64,000 bases of DNA. It comes from Lacrimispora sinapis. Lineage in GTDB: Bacteria; Bacillota; Clostridia; Lachnospirales; Lachnospiraceae. The first letter of the stretch is position 1. Each line of letters opens with the position of its first letter. The stretch covers positions 2,728,001-2,792,000 of the forward strand of contig NZ_CP141832.1 of the NCBI RefSeq assembly GCF_043633585.1. Reading direction: 5' to 3'. Shown piece after piece: positions 49,558 through 57,994 of the stretch. The notes beneath the pieces were generated by a model. The model was not told the origin of the DNA. It saw only the letters and a program-made list of their open reading frames with translations, and ran no database searches. Both the position numbers and the translations under genes were made by a program.

Positions 49558-50295
49558 ATGTTAAGAATAGCAATTTGTGATGATGACGTTCTTTTTACAG
49601 GAATGTTAGAAAAACTTTTAAGAAAGGAAGCCCTGGCCAATGGGATCGACATTGAAATTGATGTGTTTTTTGACGGATCCATGTTAGAAAAATATGTATG
49701 CCAGGGAAATTTATACGACTTAATCTATTTAGACATCGAGATGGAACAGGAAAATGGCATTGAGGCAGCCCGTCACATCAGAGAAATAGATAAGTCCGTA
49801 CTACTGATCTATATTTCCGGATACGAACAGTATTTAAAAGAATTATTTGAGGTAGAACCTTTCCGTTTTCTTTCTAAACCTTTGGAAAATGATAAATTAT
49901 CCCGTTATTTTCAGGACGCCTGCAAGCGAATTGGTGAAAACAATGCTTACTATCAATTTAATTTTAACAAAGAGATCCGAAAAGTGGCTTTAAAGGATGT
50001 GATTTATTTTGAAAGCCGGAACCGGATCATACATATCTATCTCAGCAACGATGAAATAGAATCCTTTTATGGAAAACTCAATGATGTGGAAAAAGAACTG
50101 AATGAAAAAAATCAGCGTTTTCTGCGTATCCACCAGTCCTATCTGGTGAATTATGATTACGTTCGGAAAATGAATTTTTCAAATCTTGAGATCGAGTGCA
50201 ACGGGAAATTAACAACATTACAGATAAGCGAGGACCGGCAGAAAAAAATCAGAATGCAGTTATGTGAATTGGCCAGCAGAAAGGCAGGGATCTAA
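49558..50295 (+). CDS. agrA: LytTR response regulator (AgrA-like, locus 2)
   Basis: 245 residues from ATG 49558 (AAAGGAAG upstream). Receiver domain with ICDDD and Asp59 in LIYLDIE; LytTR DNA-binding domain about 135-245 with FLRIHQSYLVNYDYV. It precedes the kinase gene by 4 nt and forms a two-component pair with it. It shares domain layout with the locus 1 regulator but is clearly divergent in sequence. Confidence 0.93.
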   Translation: MLRIAICDDDVLFTGMLEKLLRKEALANGIDIEIDVFFDGSMLEKYVCQGNLYDLIYLDIEMEQENGIEAARHIREIDKSVLLIYISGYEQYLKELFEVEPFRFLSKPLENDKLSRYFQDACKRIGENNAYYQFNFNKEIRKVALKDVIYFESRNRIIHIYLSNDEIESFYGKLNDVEKELNEKNQRFLRIHQSYLVNYDYVRKMNFSNLEIECNGKLTTLQISEDRQKKIRMQLCELASRKAGI

Positions 50296-50299
50296 TAGC

Positions 50300-51598
50300 A
50301 TGGATATTATTTCAACCAAAGTCAGCAGTCTATTTATTTCACTTTTTTATATTCTGGTCATGCGAAAGTGTATCAATGCATTTTTTAACCCTTCGCCCAG
50401 GAAAGTTTCCTTATATGCCATATGGGGGTTCTATTATCTCTTTCAAGTTTACTTAAACGTTGGACATTTTATTTCACCAGTAATCACCTTGTTTTTGAAT
50501 ATGTTTTTTGTGTTCCTGATCACCAGCATCTCCCACGCAGAAAGCCTTAATAAATGCGCCATTTTTTCGTTCTTAATCTGTGCCATCTGGATGTTGGTAG
50601 AAATAATTGTACATATGATTTTCAGTATGCTCCATATGGAGGACCCAACGGGTTTTTCCGGGGCCATTATTACAAAGATCCTTATGCTGGTGTTTGCGAT
50701 CTTTACTGGTACTTATCTCCAGCCAAAAAGTTTTACCGATATTTCCCTCCGCTATATGTTGATCCTGCTGACCGTACCTGCCGGAAGTATTTATATCATG
50801 CATAACATTTTTGTCATCAGCAATCAGTCTTCGGACGAGTTGCTGTTTTCATTTATTGCAGGAATTTTGCTGCTTTTTATTAATTATGTAATTTTTGAGG
50901 CCTTTGAATCATTGGCAGAAAATTCGGAATACCAAAAAAAGACGCTGCTCTATGAACAACAGTTAAATCTTTGCAGCCAACAGGAAAAAGAGCGGGAAAT
51001 CCAGAATACCGAAATAAGAATGCTGCGCCATGATATGAAACAGCATTTGATAACCATCTTAGGAATGATAAATGCCAGCCAGCAGGTAAATGCCACAGCC
51101 TATATCACCGCTCTCCTGGAAAAGACGACGGCCAGAAAAATTTACGAAATCTCCCGCAGCGGCAACATCGTGGTGGATTCTCTCGTAAATTATAAATGTT
51201 CCCTTGCACAGAAAGAAAGCATTGAATTCACTGCCAATATTTTTATTCCACCAATCTTACCGTTTCAAAATGGAACTCTGACCATCATTCTCGGCAACCT
51301 TTTGGAAAATGCGCTGGAGGCCTGCCGCCAGAAAAGGAATGGAAAACGCTTCATTGAATTACAGATGTCCTATCAAAAAGACATATTGTCCATTGTAGTT
51401 TGGAATACCTTTGAAGGCGAACGCTATTCCGATGGACAGAAGCATTTTAAAACCACCAAAGCAAATCCCTCCAAACATGGATTGGGCATTCTTTCCATCG
51501 AACAGGCGGTTGCAACCTATAACGGAGAGCTGCTTACGGAAACACACGGAGAAATCTTTAAAGCAGTCGTTATTTTATATGAAGGAAAGGAAAAATAA
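50300..51598 (+). CDS. agrC: AgrC-like GHKL sensor histidine kinase (locus 2)
   Basis: 432 residues from ATG 50300. Six or so hydrophobic segments fill 8-205. His244 lies in RHDMKQHL, typical of the HPK10 class, and the GHKL ATPase has GNLLENALEAC (332-342) and HGLGILSIEQAV (393-404). It is followed 79 nt later by agrB, so regulator, kinase and AgrB read as one plus-strand unit. It should sense the peptide from the divergent agrD gene. Confidence 0.92.
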   Translation: MDIISTKVSSLFISLFYILVMRKCINAFFNPSPRKVSLYAIWGFYYLFQVYLNVGHFISPVITLFLNMFFVFLITSISHAESLNKCAIFSFLICAIWMLVEIIVHMIFSMLHMEDPTGFSGAIITKILMLVFAIFTGTYLQPKSFTDISLRYMLILLTVPAGSIYIMHNIFVISNQSSDELLFSFIAGILLLFINYVIFEAFESLAENSEYQKKTLLYEQQLNLCSQQEKEREIQNTEIRMLRHDMKQHLITILGMINASQQVNATAYITALLEKTTARKIYEISRSGNIVVDSLVNYKCSLAQKESIEFTANIFIPPILPFQNGTLTIILGNLLENALEACRQKRNGKRFIELQMSYQKDILSIVVWNTFEGERYSDGQKHFKTTKANPSKHGLGILSIEQAVATYNGELLTETHGEIFKAVVILYEGKEK

Positions 51599-51677
51599 CA
51601 AGCAAAGCAGTATTTTCAACATCCCATTTTTGTTAGAACATTAATGCGGTATACTACCCGTTTAGGAGGGTGAATCT

Positions 51678-52247
51678 ATGGAACGATTATCAATTGTATT
51701 TACAAATTACATCATGCAGAAAAAGGTCATCTCAAAGGAAAATTATGAGGCTTACCAGTATGGGTTTCAGACGTTTCTGGAGCTGGTACTTAATTTAATC
51801 TGCAGCATCTGTATTGCAGTTTTCTTACATATGGAATTGGAATGCCTGTTGTTCTTTTTATTTTTCATACCGCTCCGCTCCTATAATGGAGGATTGCATT
51901 TAAAATCCTACTACTCCTGTTTGATTTTTTCTTGTATGACCATGACCTTTATTTTATTGATCGTGAAATATTTTTATGTTCCCGCTCCGATATCTTTTTG
52001 CCTGTATGTGATTTTACTTCTATTCATCAAGTTTACTGGCGCAGTCAATCATCCCAACCGGCCTGTCACCGAAGAAGAAAATGCAAAGTTTATGAGAAAA
52101 ACAAATAAAACGCTTTTGTTTAGCCTTATATTTGCTTTATGCTTTTTCCTATTTCATCTGGAAAAATATCTTCTGTTAGAAACTCTCATATTCTTTCTGG
52201 TTTTTTGTACTTTGGTGATCTCCAAATGGAAATCAGTCCATTTATAA
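51678..52247 (+). CDS. agrB: AgrB-like peptide-processing membrane protease (locus 2)
   Basis: 189 residues, hydrophobic, with the catalytic pair in RSYNGGLHLKSYYSC (His74, Cys81), the same positions as in locus 1. TAGGAGGG precedes the ATG. The 3' end overlaps, on the other strand, a decayed holin fragment, so the region downstream of agrB has been rearranged. There is no agrD directly downstream; the precursor lies at 48664-48804. Confidence 0.9.
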   Translation: MERLSIVFTNYIMQKKVISKENYEAYQYGFQTFLELVLNLICSICIAVFLHMELECLLFFLFFIPLRSYNGGLHLKSYYSCLIFSCMTMTFILLIVKYFYVPAPISFCLYVILLLFIKFTGAVNHPNRPVTEEENAKFMRKTNKTLLFSLIFALCFFLFHLEKYLLLETLIFFLVFCTLVISKWKSVHL

Positions 52248-52419
52248 TCAGCCACATGGAAACTAGTAACGCAAATATTGTTTTATTTGGAAATTCCATT
52301 CCTATTTCTGCGGAAAATTTATAAATAATATAATCAGTGCTGGCTGCTACTAAAATCATAAAAATGTAGCTAGCTTTTTTATATATACCTAAAAGACAGG
52401 GAAATGCATTATCTCTCAT
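52186..52419 (-). pseudogene. Phage holin remnant
   Basis: The 77-codon frame resembles the central part of TcdE/Cph1-type phage holins: GIYKKASYIFMILVAAS, then a second hydrophobic segment ending LIINGLISI. The N-terminal third and the C-terminal tail of a normal holin (about 140 residues) are missing. There is no ribosome site. It overlaps agrB on the opposite strand and abuts a CHAP fragment. It is best read as debris from a lysis cassette. Confidence 0.55.
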
Positions 52420-52652
52420 TTTATCAGGCAGAAAACCGCTTTGGAGGTAAATCGAACTATACTCCTAAGCGGGGGGATATCTTCATAAATAAATCAAATG
52501 GAGCAGCCCATGTAGGCATTGTAACTGGCTATGACCCTTCTACAAAAATGTTTTCTACAATTAAAGGAAATACCTCTGATGATACGGTCAAAGAACTTTC
52601 AAGATCAATTACAGCTTCCGGCTTAACAGGTTTTGGAATCAACGCTCCATAA
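52404..52652 (+). pseudogene. CHAP-domain peptidase fragment
   Basis: C-terminal part of a CHAP/NlpC-type cell-wall amidase: YTPKRGDIFINKS, GAAHVGIVTGYDP, IKGNTSDD and a terminal GFGINAP. The catalytic histidine is in AAHVGIV; the upstream part with the catalytic cysteine is missing. There is no ribosome site and the fragment begins at the junction with the holin remnant. Probably inactive. Confidence 0.7.
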
Positions 52653-52662
52653 AAGCAAGTAA

Positions 52663-52709
52663 GGAGCTGCTGCACTAGATAATTAAATCTGTGCACAGCT
52701 CCCTTTTTT
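52663..52709 (+). terminator. Terminator after the CHAP fragment
   Basis: A GGAGCTG-TGCAC/GTGCACAGCTCC stem with one bulge and an extra AGAT/ATCT step, then TTTTTT on the plus strand. It may also terminate the regulator-kinase-agrB transcript. Confidence 0.85.
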
Positions 52710-52733
52710 GTTCATATAAATGCTGTCTGGTAT

Positions 52734-53609
52734 TTACTTGTAAGTATCCAAACCGGATAACAGCTTTAAATTCTCCTGTTCATTTTTATTAAATAAACTA
52801 TCCTTAAAGTTTTCTGGTGAAACTGATGGTTCGTACCATATTTGCCCTTTAAAATAATTATTTAGATCCTCACTCTTAAATATATATCCATGTCTTGCAT
52901 AAATCTCATTTTTAGCCAGATGAATGATTAATGGAGGAACTTGGTCAAAATCCTGCTTTTGGTAAATCTTCATATCAGTATAATACAAAGGTTCTACAAG
53001 GGAAGAGATATCTGTTACTTCTCTCACATTTTCCAAATATTCCTCTACTTCAGAATAGAAAGAACACTTCTCACGGTATTGCTTTCGTTCTTCAATTTCC
53101 TTCAGCATGTCACTTTCGCTTTTTTCTGTTTCATTTTCCTTGGATTGTTTTAACTGGTATACGCCTGAAATTCCATAGCCAGACAAATTGGTATCCCTCA
53201 TTTTATAATTCTGTACCTCTATTTGAATGGTATCATCGCGAAACGTGATATGAAGAATTCCGGAACCGCCCCAACCATCATCGTTATATTCATAGTTAAA
53301 TTCATCGTTGTCTATTTTACCAGTAATATTATCAATTTCTGCTATGCGATCACTGGTGCCTTGCTGTGTGAATAAATACCCGTTCAGATTATTTTTGTCG
53401 GTGATTTCAATGGAAAATTCTACACCCCCATTGGATATGACAGCGTTATGACTGAGACCATTCTCAGACCAAAGACCGGAATATCCCTCATAGTTTTCCG
53501 CTTCCGTTTGTACTGTCTCAATGTCCGTTGATTTACGGGTAATGGTTTTCGCACAACCACATAAGAGGAGACAACTGCAAACAATTATTATTAAAGCTTT
53601 ATTTTTCAT
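52734..53609 (-). CDS. YARHG-domain lipoprotein
   Basis: Surface lipoprotein of 291 residues: signal peptide with lipobox LLLCGC (Cys19), a beta-rich middle, a charged coiled stretch (about 158-180), and a C-terminal YARHG domain (about 228-288). The last contains NEIYARHGYIF, a YF-x-x-x-WY segment and a final NLKLLSG. YARHG domains are extracellular and of unknown function, common in clostridial lipoproteins. It lies next to a second lipoprotein on the same strand, 202 nt apart. Confidence 0.85.
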   Translation of the reverse strand: MKNKALIIIVCSCLLLCGCAKTITRKSTDIETVQTEAENYEGYSGLWSENGLSHNAVISNGGVEFSIEITDKNNLNGYLFTQQGTSDRIAEIDNITGKIDNDEFNYEYNDDGWGGSGILHITFRDDTIQIEVQNYKMRDTNLSGYGISGVYQLKQSKENETEKSESDMLKEIEERKQYREKCSFYSEVEEYLENVREVTDISSLVEPLYYTDMKIYQKQDFDQVPPLIIHLAKNEIYARHGYIFKSEDLNNYFKGQIWYEPSVSPENFKDSLFNKNEQENLKLLSGLDTYK

Positions 53610-53811
53610 AAAAATTACCTTTCTGACAAAATACCTGTTTGTTAATTGTAAGCATTCTTCAAGAAATACGCTAGTGTATATGACGTTTGATATTACTACT
53701 AATTATATTGTACCAAATTACTGGTGTGATGGATAGCTATGGCATATGTTTTACGTGTAAATCGGTTCAAAAAACCGTCAAGAAATTTGCAACATTTTTT
53801 AATATATTAAT

Positions 53812-54567
53812 CTACCAGGTCAATTCCTCTAAATTCAGTTTGCTCAACGGCACAGCCGATTCTCCATCTCTTAATTCCAATGCTAATTCATCCTTATCTA
53901 TAACCATCTTAATTAAGGAAATTTTACTGCTCTCAGCCAAGTTCTCTATATGAAAAATTTTTTTAAATTCTTCATACGTGGTATTTTCTCCATTCAGGAC
54001 TGACATGGCAGGCATATAGACATCATGAAACCCTGTAATGTAGTTTCCATCGCGATAGGTCAGACATACATATCCCGAACCATCTGAACCATTGCTCACA
54101 AGAGTCAGACAATTATCCGTGTAATGGAGCTCATTTATGGAATACCAGCCTTTAGGCTCGTATAAATCAATTACTTTTTCCACCGTATTATTACGATAAG
54201 TAAAAATGCTTAATGAAATGCGATCACCCAGTATCAGTTCAGGAACAGTATCATCATTAAAATCATGAATTCCTATGTAGAACCACAAATTTAATCCATT
54301 TTCTCCTCTTAAATGGTAAGGGTCTGTTAGATAATATTTTGAATTAATCACAATGTTTTTGTATGCAGACTGCCAGCTGCCGTCTTGTTCTGATCCATTC
54401 TTCCGGTTCTCTTCCTGTGTATTCTGTGCTGTAACCAGGCTGCTCTCTTGCTTTCCGGTTCTTTTATGATCTGTCTCATCCTGAATTCTGTCATCCGAAT
54501 ATTGACAACTTATTATAAAACACGAAATCAATAACAGGAAAAGAAATAAACTCCAATTCTTATTCAT
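53812..54567 (-). CDS. Lipoprotein with an FG-GAP/EF-hand-like motif
   Basis: 251 residues from ATG 54565-54567 (GGGAGGGG upstream). The signal peptide ends in a lipobox FIISC (Cys21). A polar, low-complexity linker (about 25-65) is followed by a globular part with IHDFNDDTVPELILGD, an Asp-rich loop seen in calcium-binding and FG-GAP-like repeats. No enzyme motif. The function is unknown; the surface location is inferred from the lipobox. Confidence 0.72.
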   Translation of the reverse strand: MNKNWSLFLFLLLISCFIISCQYSDDRIQDETDHKRTGKQESSLVTAQNTQEENRKNGSEQDGSWQSAYKNIVINSKYYLTDPYHLRGENGLNLWFYIGIHDFNDDTVPELILGDRISLSIFTYRNNTVEKVIDLYEPKGWYSINELHYTDNCLTLVSNGSDGSGYVCLTYRDGNYITGFHDVYMPAMSVLNGENTTYEEFKKIFHIENLAESSKISLIKMVIDKDELALELRDGESAVPLSKLNLEELTW

Positions 54568-54786
54568 GTTTCCCCTCCCACATACCAGGTATCTATGAAT
54601 ACCCTTTCCACTGATCAATCTATGGCATCCTGGCAAGCAGCCTCCAGGTAGGAATCTTATTCTTACATACTTATGGCTATAGCTGTCTCATATTAATTAT
54701 GGCATTTCCTGCTCTTGTAAATCCTGCCACGTAATTATATCGGATCTAAATGTAATAATTCCAGATTCTGCGGCTTTCCTCCCATC

Positions 54787-54815
54787 AAAAAAGGAAGCTC
54801 TTCGCTTCCTTTTTT
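54787..54815. terminator. Terminator after ppdK
   Basis: A perfect stem AAAAAAGGAAGC with its complement, short loop, T-runs on both strands, about 43 nt past the ppdK stop. The rest of 54568-54857 holds nothing I can identify. Confidence 0.92.
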
Positions 54816-54857
54816 GAATGATATGGATTTGCTCTGAATCTAAAAAAGTGGTTTTCC

Positions 54858-57482
54858 TTATTCCTTGAGTGCCGCCTGTGCTGCTGCCAGCCTTGCGATC
54901 GGTACGCGGAACGGAGAGCAGGAAACATAGTCAAGACCAATCTTGTGGCAGAATTCTACGGAAGACGGATCTCCTCCATGTTCCCCGCAGATGCCGATGT
55001 GCATATCCGGCCGAACGCCCTTTCCTAATGCAACCGCAGTTTCCATCAGCTTGCCCACTCCGGCCTGATCCAGTTTTGCGAAAGGATCATTTTCAAAAAT
55101 TTTGGTGTCATAGTAAGCATTTAAGAACTTTCCGGCGTCATCGCGGGAGAAGCCGTAAGTCATCTGGGTCAGATCGTTGGTGCCAAAGCAGAAGAATTCT
55201 GCTTCTTTGGCAATTTCATCCGCAATCAGTGCCGCCCTTGGAATTTCAATCATGGTTCCTACTTCATATTTTAAATGGCTGCCTGCCAAAGCAATCTCTT
55301 GGTCAGCGGTTTCAACAACAATCTTCTTTACAAACTTTAATTCCTTTTCATCACAGATAAGAGGAATCATGATCTCCGGACACACATTCCAGTCCTTGTG
55401 TGCATTCTGCACGTTGATTGCCGCACGAATCACAGCTTTCGTCTGCATTCTTGCAATCTCCGGATATGTAACAGCCAAACGGCAACCGCGGTGGCCCATC
55501 ATGGGGTTGAATTCATGAAGGGAATTGATGATGTTTTTGATCTGAGTCACCGTTTTTCCCTGAGCTTCAGCAAGTTTTTTAATGTCTTCCTCCTCTGTGG
55601 GAACAAACTCATGAAGAGGAGGGTCCAGGAAACGGATGGTGACCGGATTGCCTTCCAGGGCCTCATAAAGTTTTTCAAAATCCCCCTGCTGCACAGGAAG
55701 GAGCTTCTCTAAAGCTGCTTCCCGCTCTTCTACGGTATCGGAACAGATCATCTCTCGGAAGGCTGCGATTCTGTCGCCTTCAAAGAACATGTGCTCCGTT
55801 CTGCAAAGGCCAATTCCTTCTGCTCCCAGCTCTCTTGCTTTTTTTGCATCTGCCGGAGTGTCCGCATTGGTTCTTACCTTTAATTTTCTGTATTTATCAG
55901 CCCAGGCCATGATTCTTCCAAATTCTCCAACAATGGCTGCATCTGTGGTCGGAATGATCCCGTCATAGATTTTTCCGGTGGAGCCGTCTATGGATAACCA
56001 GTCTCCTTCATGGAATTCTTTTCCTGCCAGGGTGAATTTCCGGTTTTCTTCGTCCATGGCAATTTCCGAACATCCGGAAACACAGCAGGTTCCCATTCCG
56101 CGGGCAACAACGGCCGCATGGGAGGTCATGCCTCCGCGGACAGTCAAAATCCCCTGGGCCGCTTTCATTCCTCCGATGTCCTCGGGGGAAGTCTCCAGGC
56201 GGACCAAAACTACCTTTTCTCCTCTCTCCTTCCATTTCTTTGCATCTTCAGCAGTAAATACAATCCGTCCGCAGGCGGCTCCGGGAGATGCGGCAAGAGC
56301 TTTTCCCACGGGCTCCGTTTTATTTACGACCTCTAGATCAAACTGAGGATGGAGCAGAGTATCTAAGTTCCTGGGGTCGATCATGGTAACTGCCTTTTTC
56401 TCCGAGATCATTCCCTCATCAACCAGATCACAGGCAATGGTAAGAGCCGCCTTTGCCGTCCGCTTTCCGTTTCGTGTCTGGAGCATGTATAACTTCTTGT
56501 CTTCAATGGTAAATTCCATATCCTGCATATCCCGGTAATGGTCTTCCAGCTTATTGCAGATTTCCACAAATTTTTCGTAAACCTCCGGCATGATATCCTT
56601 TAACTGGTCGATCTTTTTGGGGGTTCTGACTCCTGCTACCACATCTTCCCCCTGCGCATTGATTAAGAACTCTCCCATCAGTTTCTTTTCCCCGGTTGCA
56701 GGGTTGCGGGTAAATGCCACACCGGTTCCGGAAGTCTCCCCCATGTTACCGAAAACCATCATCTGAACATTCACGGCTGTTCCCCAGGAATATGGGATGT
56801 CATTATCCCGTCTGTATATATTGGCTCTTGGGTTATCCCAGGAACGGAACACCGCCTTTACAGCCTCCATCAGCTGTGTTTTCGGGTCATCCGGGAAATC
56901 CTCGCCCACTTTTGCTTTGTATTCTGCCTTAAATAAATCGGCAAGTTTTTTTAAATCCTCTTCAGTCAAGTCCACGTCTTCCGTAATCCCTTTTTCTGCT
57001 TTTACCCGGTCAATCAGAACCTCAAAGTATTTTTTTCCAACCTCCATAACTACATCGGAAAACATCTGGATAAATCTCCGATAACAGTCCCAGGCCCACC
57101 TGGGATTGGAGGATTTTTCTGCCAGAACTTCCACCACCTCTTCATTTAAGCCAAGATTTAAGATGGTGTCCATCATACCCGGCATGGATGCTCTGGCTCC
57201 GGACCGTACAGATACCAGCAGAGGATTTTCCTTGTCTCCAAACTTTTTCCCTGTAATTTCTTCCATTTTTACAATGTACTCCAAGATCTGCCCCTGAATC
57301 TCATCGTTGATTTTTTCACCGTCTTCATAATACTGGGTGCAGGCTTCCGTTGTAATTGTGAATCCCTGAGGAACCGGAAGACCTAAATTCGTCATCTCAG
57401 CCAGGTTTGCACCTTTGCCCCCTAAAAGATTCCTCATTGCTGCATTGCCTTCGGTAAACAGATAAACCCATTTTTTTGCCAT
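54858..57482 (-). CDS. ppdK: Pyruvate, phosphate dikinase
   Basis: Interconverts pyruvate + ATP + Pi and PEP + AMP + PPi; in anaerobes it can run toward pyruvate in glycolysis. Its 874 residues are the standard length. The N-terminal ATP-grasp domain has GGKGANLAEM and QNP-type loops. The phosphohistidine is in GGMTSHAAVVARGMG. The PEP-binding barrel ends with ICGEHGGDPSSVEFCHKIG and its catalytic cysteine in VSCSPFRVP. GAGGAGG precedes the ATG. PPi from or for this enzyme links it to the membrane pyrophosphatase in the window. Confidence 0.97.
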   Translation of the reverse strand: MAKKWVYLFTEGNAAMRNLLGGKGANLAEMTNLGLPVPQGFTITTEACTQYYEDGEKINDEIQGQILEYIVKMEEITGKKFGDKENPLLVSVRSGARASMPGMMDTILNLGLNEEVVEVLAEKSSNPRWAWDCYRRFIQMFSDVVMEVGKKYFEVLIDRVKAEKGITEDVDLTEEDLKKLADLFKAEYKAKVGEDFPDDPKTQLMEAVKAVFRSWDNPRANIYRRDNDIPYSWGTAVNVQMMVFGNMGETSGTGVAFTRNPATGEKKLMGEFLINAQGEDVVAGVRTPKKIDQLKDIMPEVYEKFVEICNKLEDHYRDMQDMEFTIEDKKLYMLQTRNGKRTAKAALTIACDLVDEGMISEKKAVTMIDPRNLDTLLHPQFDLEVVNKTEPVGKALAASPGAACGRIVFTAEDAKKWKERGEKVVLVRLETSPEDIGGMKAAQGILTVRGGMTSHAAVVARGMGTCCVSGCSEIAMDEENRKFTLAGKEFHEGDWLSIDGSTGKIYDGIIPTTDAAIVGEFGRIMAWADKYRKLKVRTNADTPADAKKARELGAEGIGLCRTEHMFFEGDRIAAFREMICSDTVEEREAALEKLLPVQQGDFEKLYEALEGNPVTIRFLDPPLHEFVPTEEEDIKKLAEAQGKTVTQIKNIINSLHEFNPMMGHRGCRLAVTYPEIARMQTKAVIRAAINVQNAHKDWNVCPEIMIPLICDEKELKFVKKIVVETADQEIALAGSHLKYEVGTMIEIPRAALIADEIAKEAEFFCFGTNDLTQMTYGFSRDDAGKFLNAYYDTKIFENDPFAKLDQAGVGKLMETAVALGKGVRPDMHIGICGEHGGDPSSVEFCHKIGLDYVSCSPFRVPIARLAAAQAALKE

Positions 57483-57559
57483 AAGTAAATATCCTCCTCA
57501 AAAATGTGTTGGTTCGTTTACTCTTCCAATGGATTCCTATAAGGAAAAGTCCTGAAAAT

Positions 57560-57587
57560 ATTATAACATAGTTTAAGGACTAGTAAA
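57560..57587 (-). promoter_or_regulatory. Promoter of ppdK
   Basis: TATAAT (57560-57565) and TTTACT (57582-57587) on the minus strand, spacer 16 bp, 78 bp before the ATG. Confidence 0.55.
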
Positions 57588-57918
57588 GGAATTTTACCTG
57601 ATTTTTTTGGATAGTTTTCGCATTTTTCGATACAATTATCGCATAATCGCCCTTGTATTCTGTCTATTTCTTATATGCGATTTTTTCTCGAATATACGAA
57701 AAAGCATTGGAAAAGTCGTCTAAATCTTATGCGGGACATGGGATAAACATTCTATATTTCCCAATATTGTCTTTTCTCATTTCCTTATAATCTTAGCCGG
57801 CCGTTTAAGATAAACAGGAAATAATCGTTACAAAAAGAACAATTTCAATAGAATAGATAAGATTCAAAGAACAGCAGAAATCCTCTATGTTTTTTCCTTA
57901 AAATAACGTTAAATAACA

Positions 57919-57947
57919 TTGTCTAAGAAAGAAAAATATGGTACATT
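57919..57947 (+). promoter_or_regulatory. Promoter of the BMP transporter operon
   Basis: TTGTCT (57919-57924) and TACATT (57942-57947), spacer 17 bp, 48 bp before the ATG. Confidence 0.5.
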
Positions 57948-57994
57948 ATTGATATCTGTGAAAATCATTGAATAACAGGAGGGAAAACAGAATT

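Larger units (their letters stand above)
57483..57994. other. Divergent ppdK / BMP-transporter intergenic region
   Basis: 512 nt, AT-rich, holding the ppdK promoter (57560-57587, minus) and the transporter promoter (57919-57947, plus). Near 57618-57700 there are repeated CGCAT/ATGCG elements and a CGATA-CAAT-TATCG inverted repeat (57628-57641), possibly regulator sites. No purine riboswitch seen. Confidence 0.55.

Noticed and set aside
52226..52324. A 32-codon plus-strand frame right after agrB (locus 2) ending FGNSIPISAENL, superficially like an AgrD
   Set aside because: It lies antisense to the recognisable holin remnant, has no cysteine, lacks the QPK-x-P segment and has a poor ribosome site. 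A far better AgrD exists at 48664-48804.
57483..57994. Purine riboswitch upstream of the BMP transporter
   Set aside because: None of the conserved purine-aptamer loops is present and the leader after the promoter is only about 40 nt.
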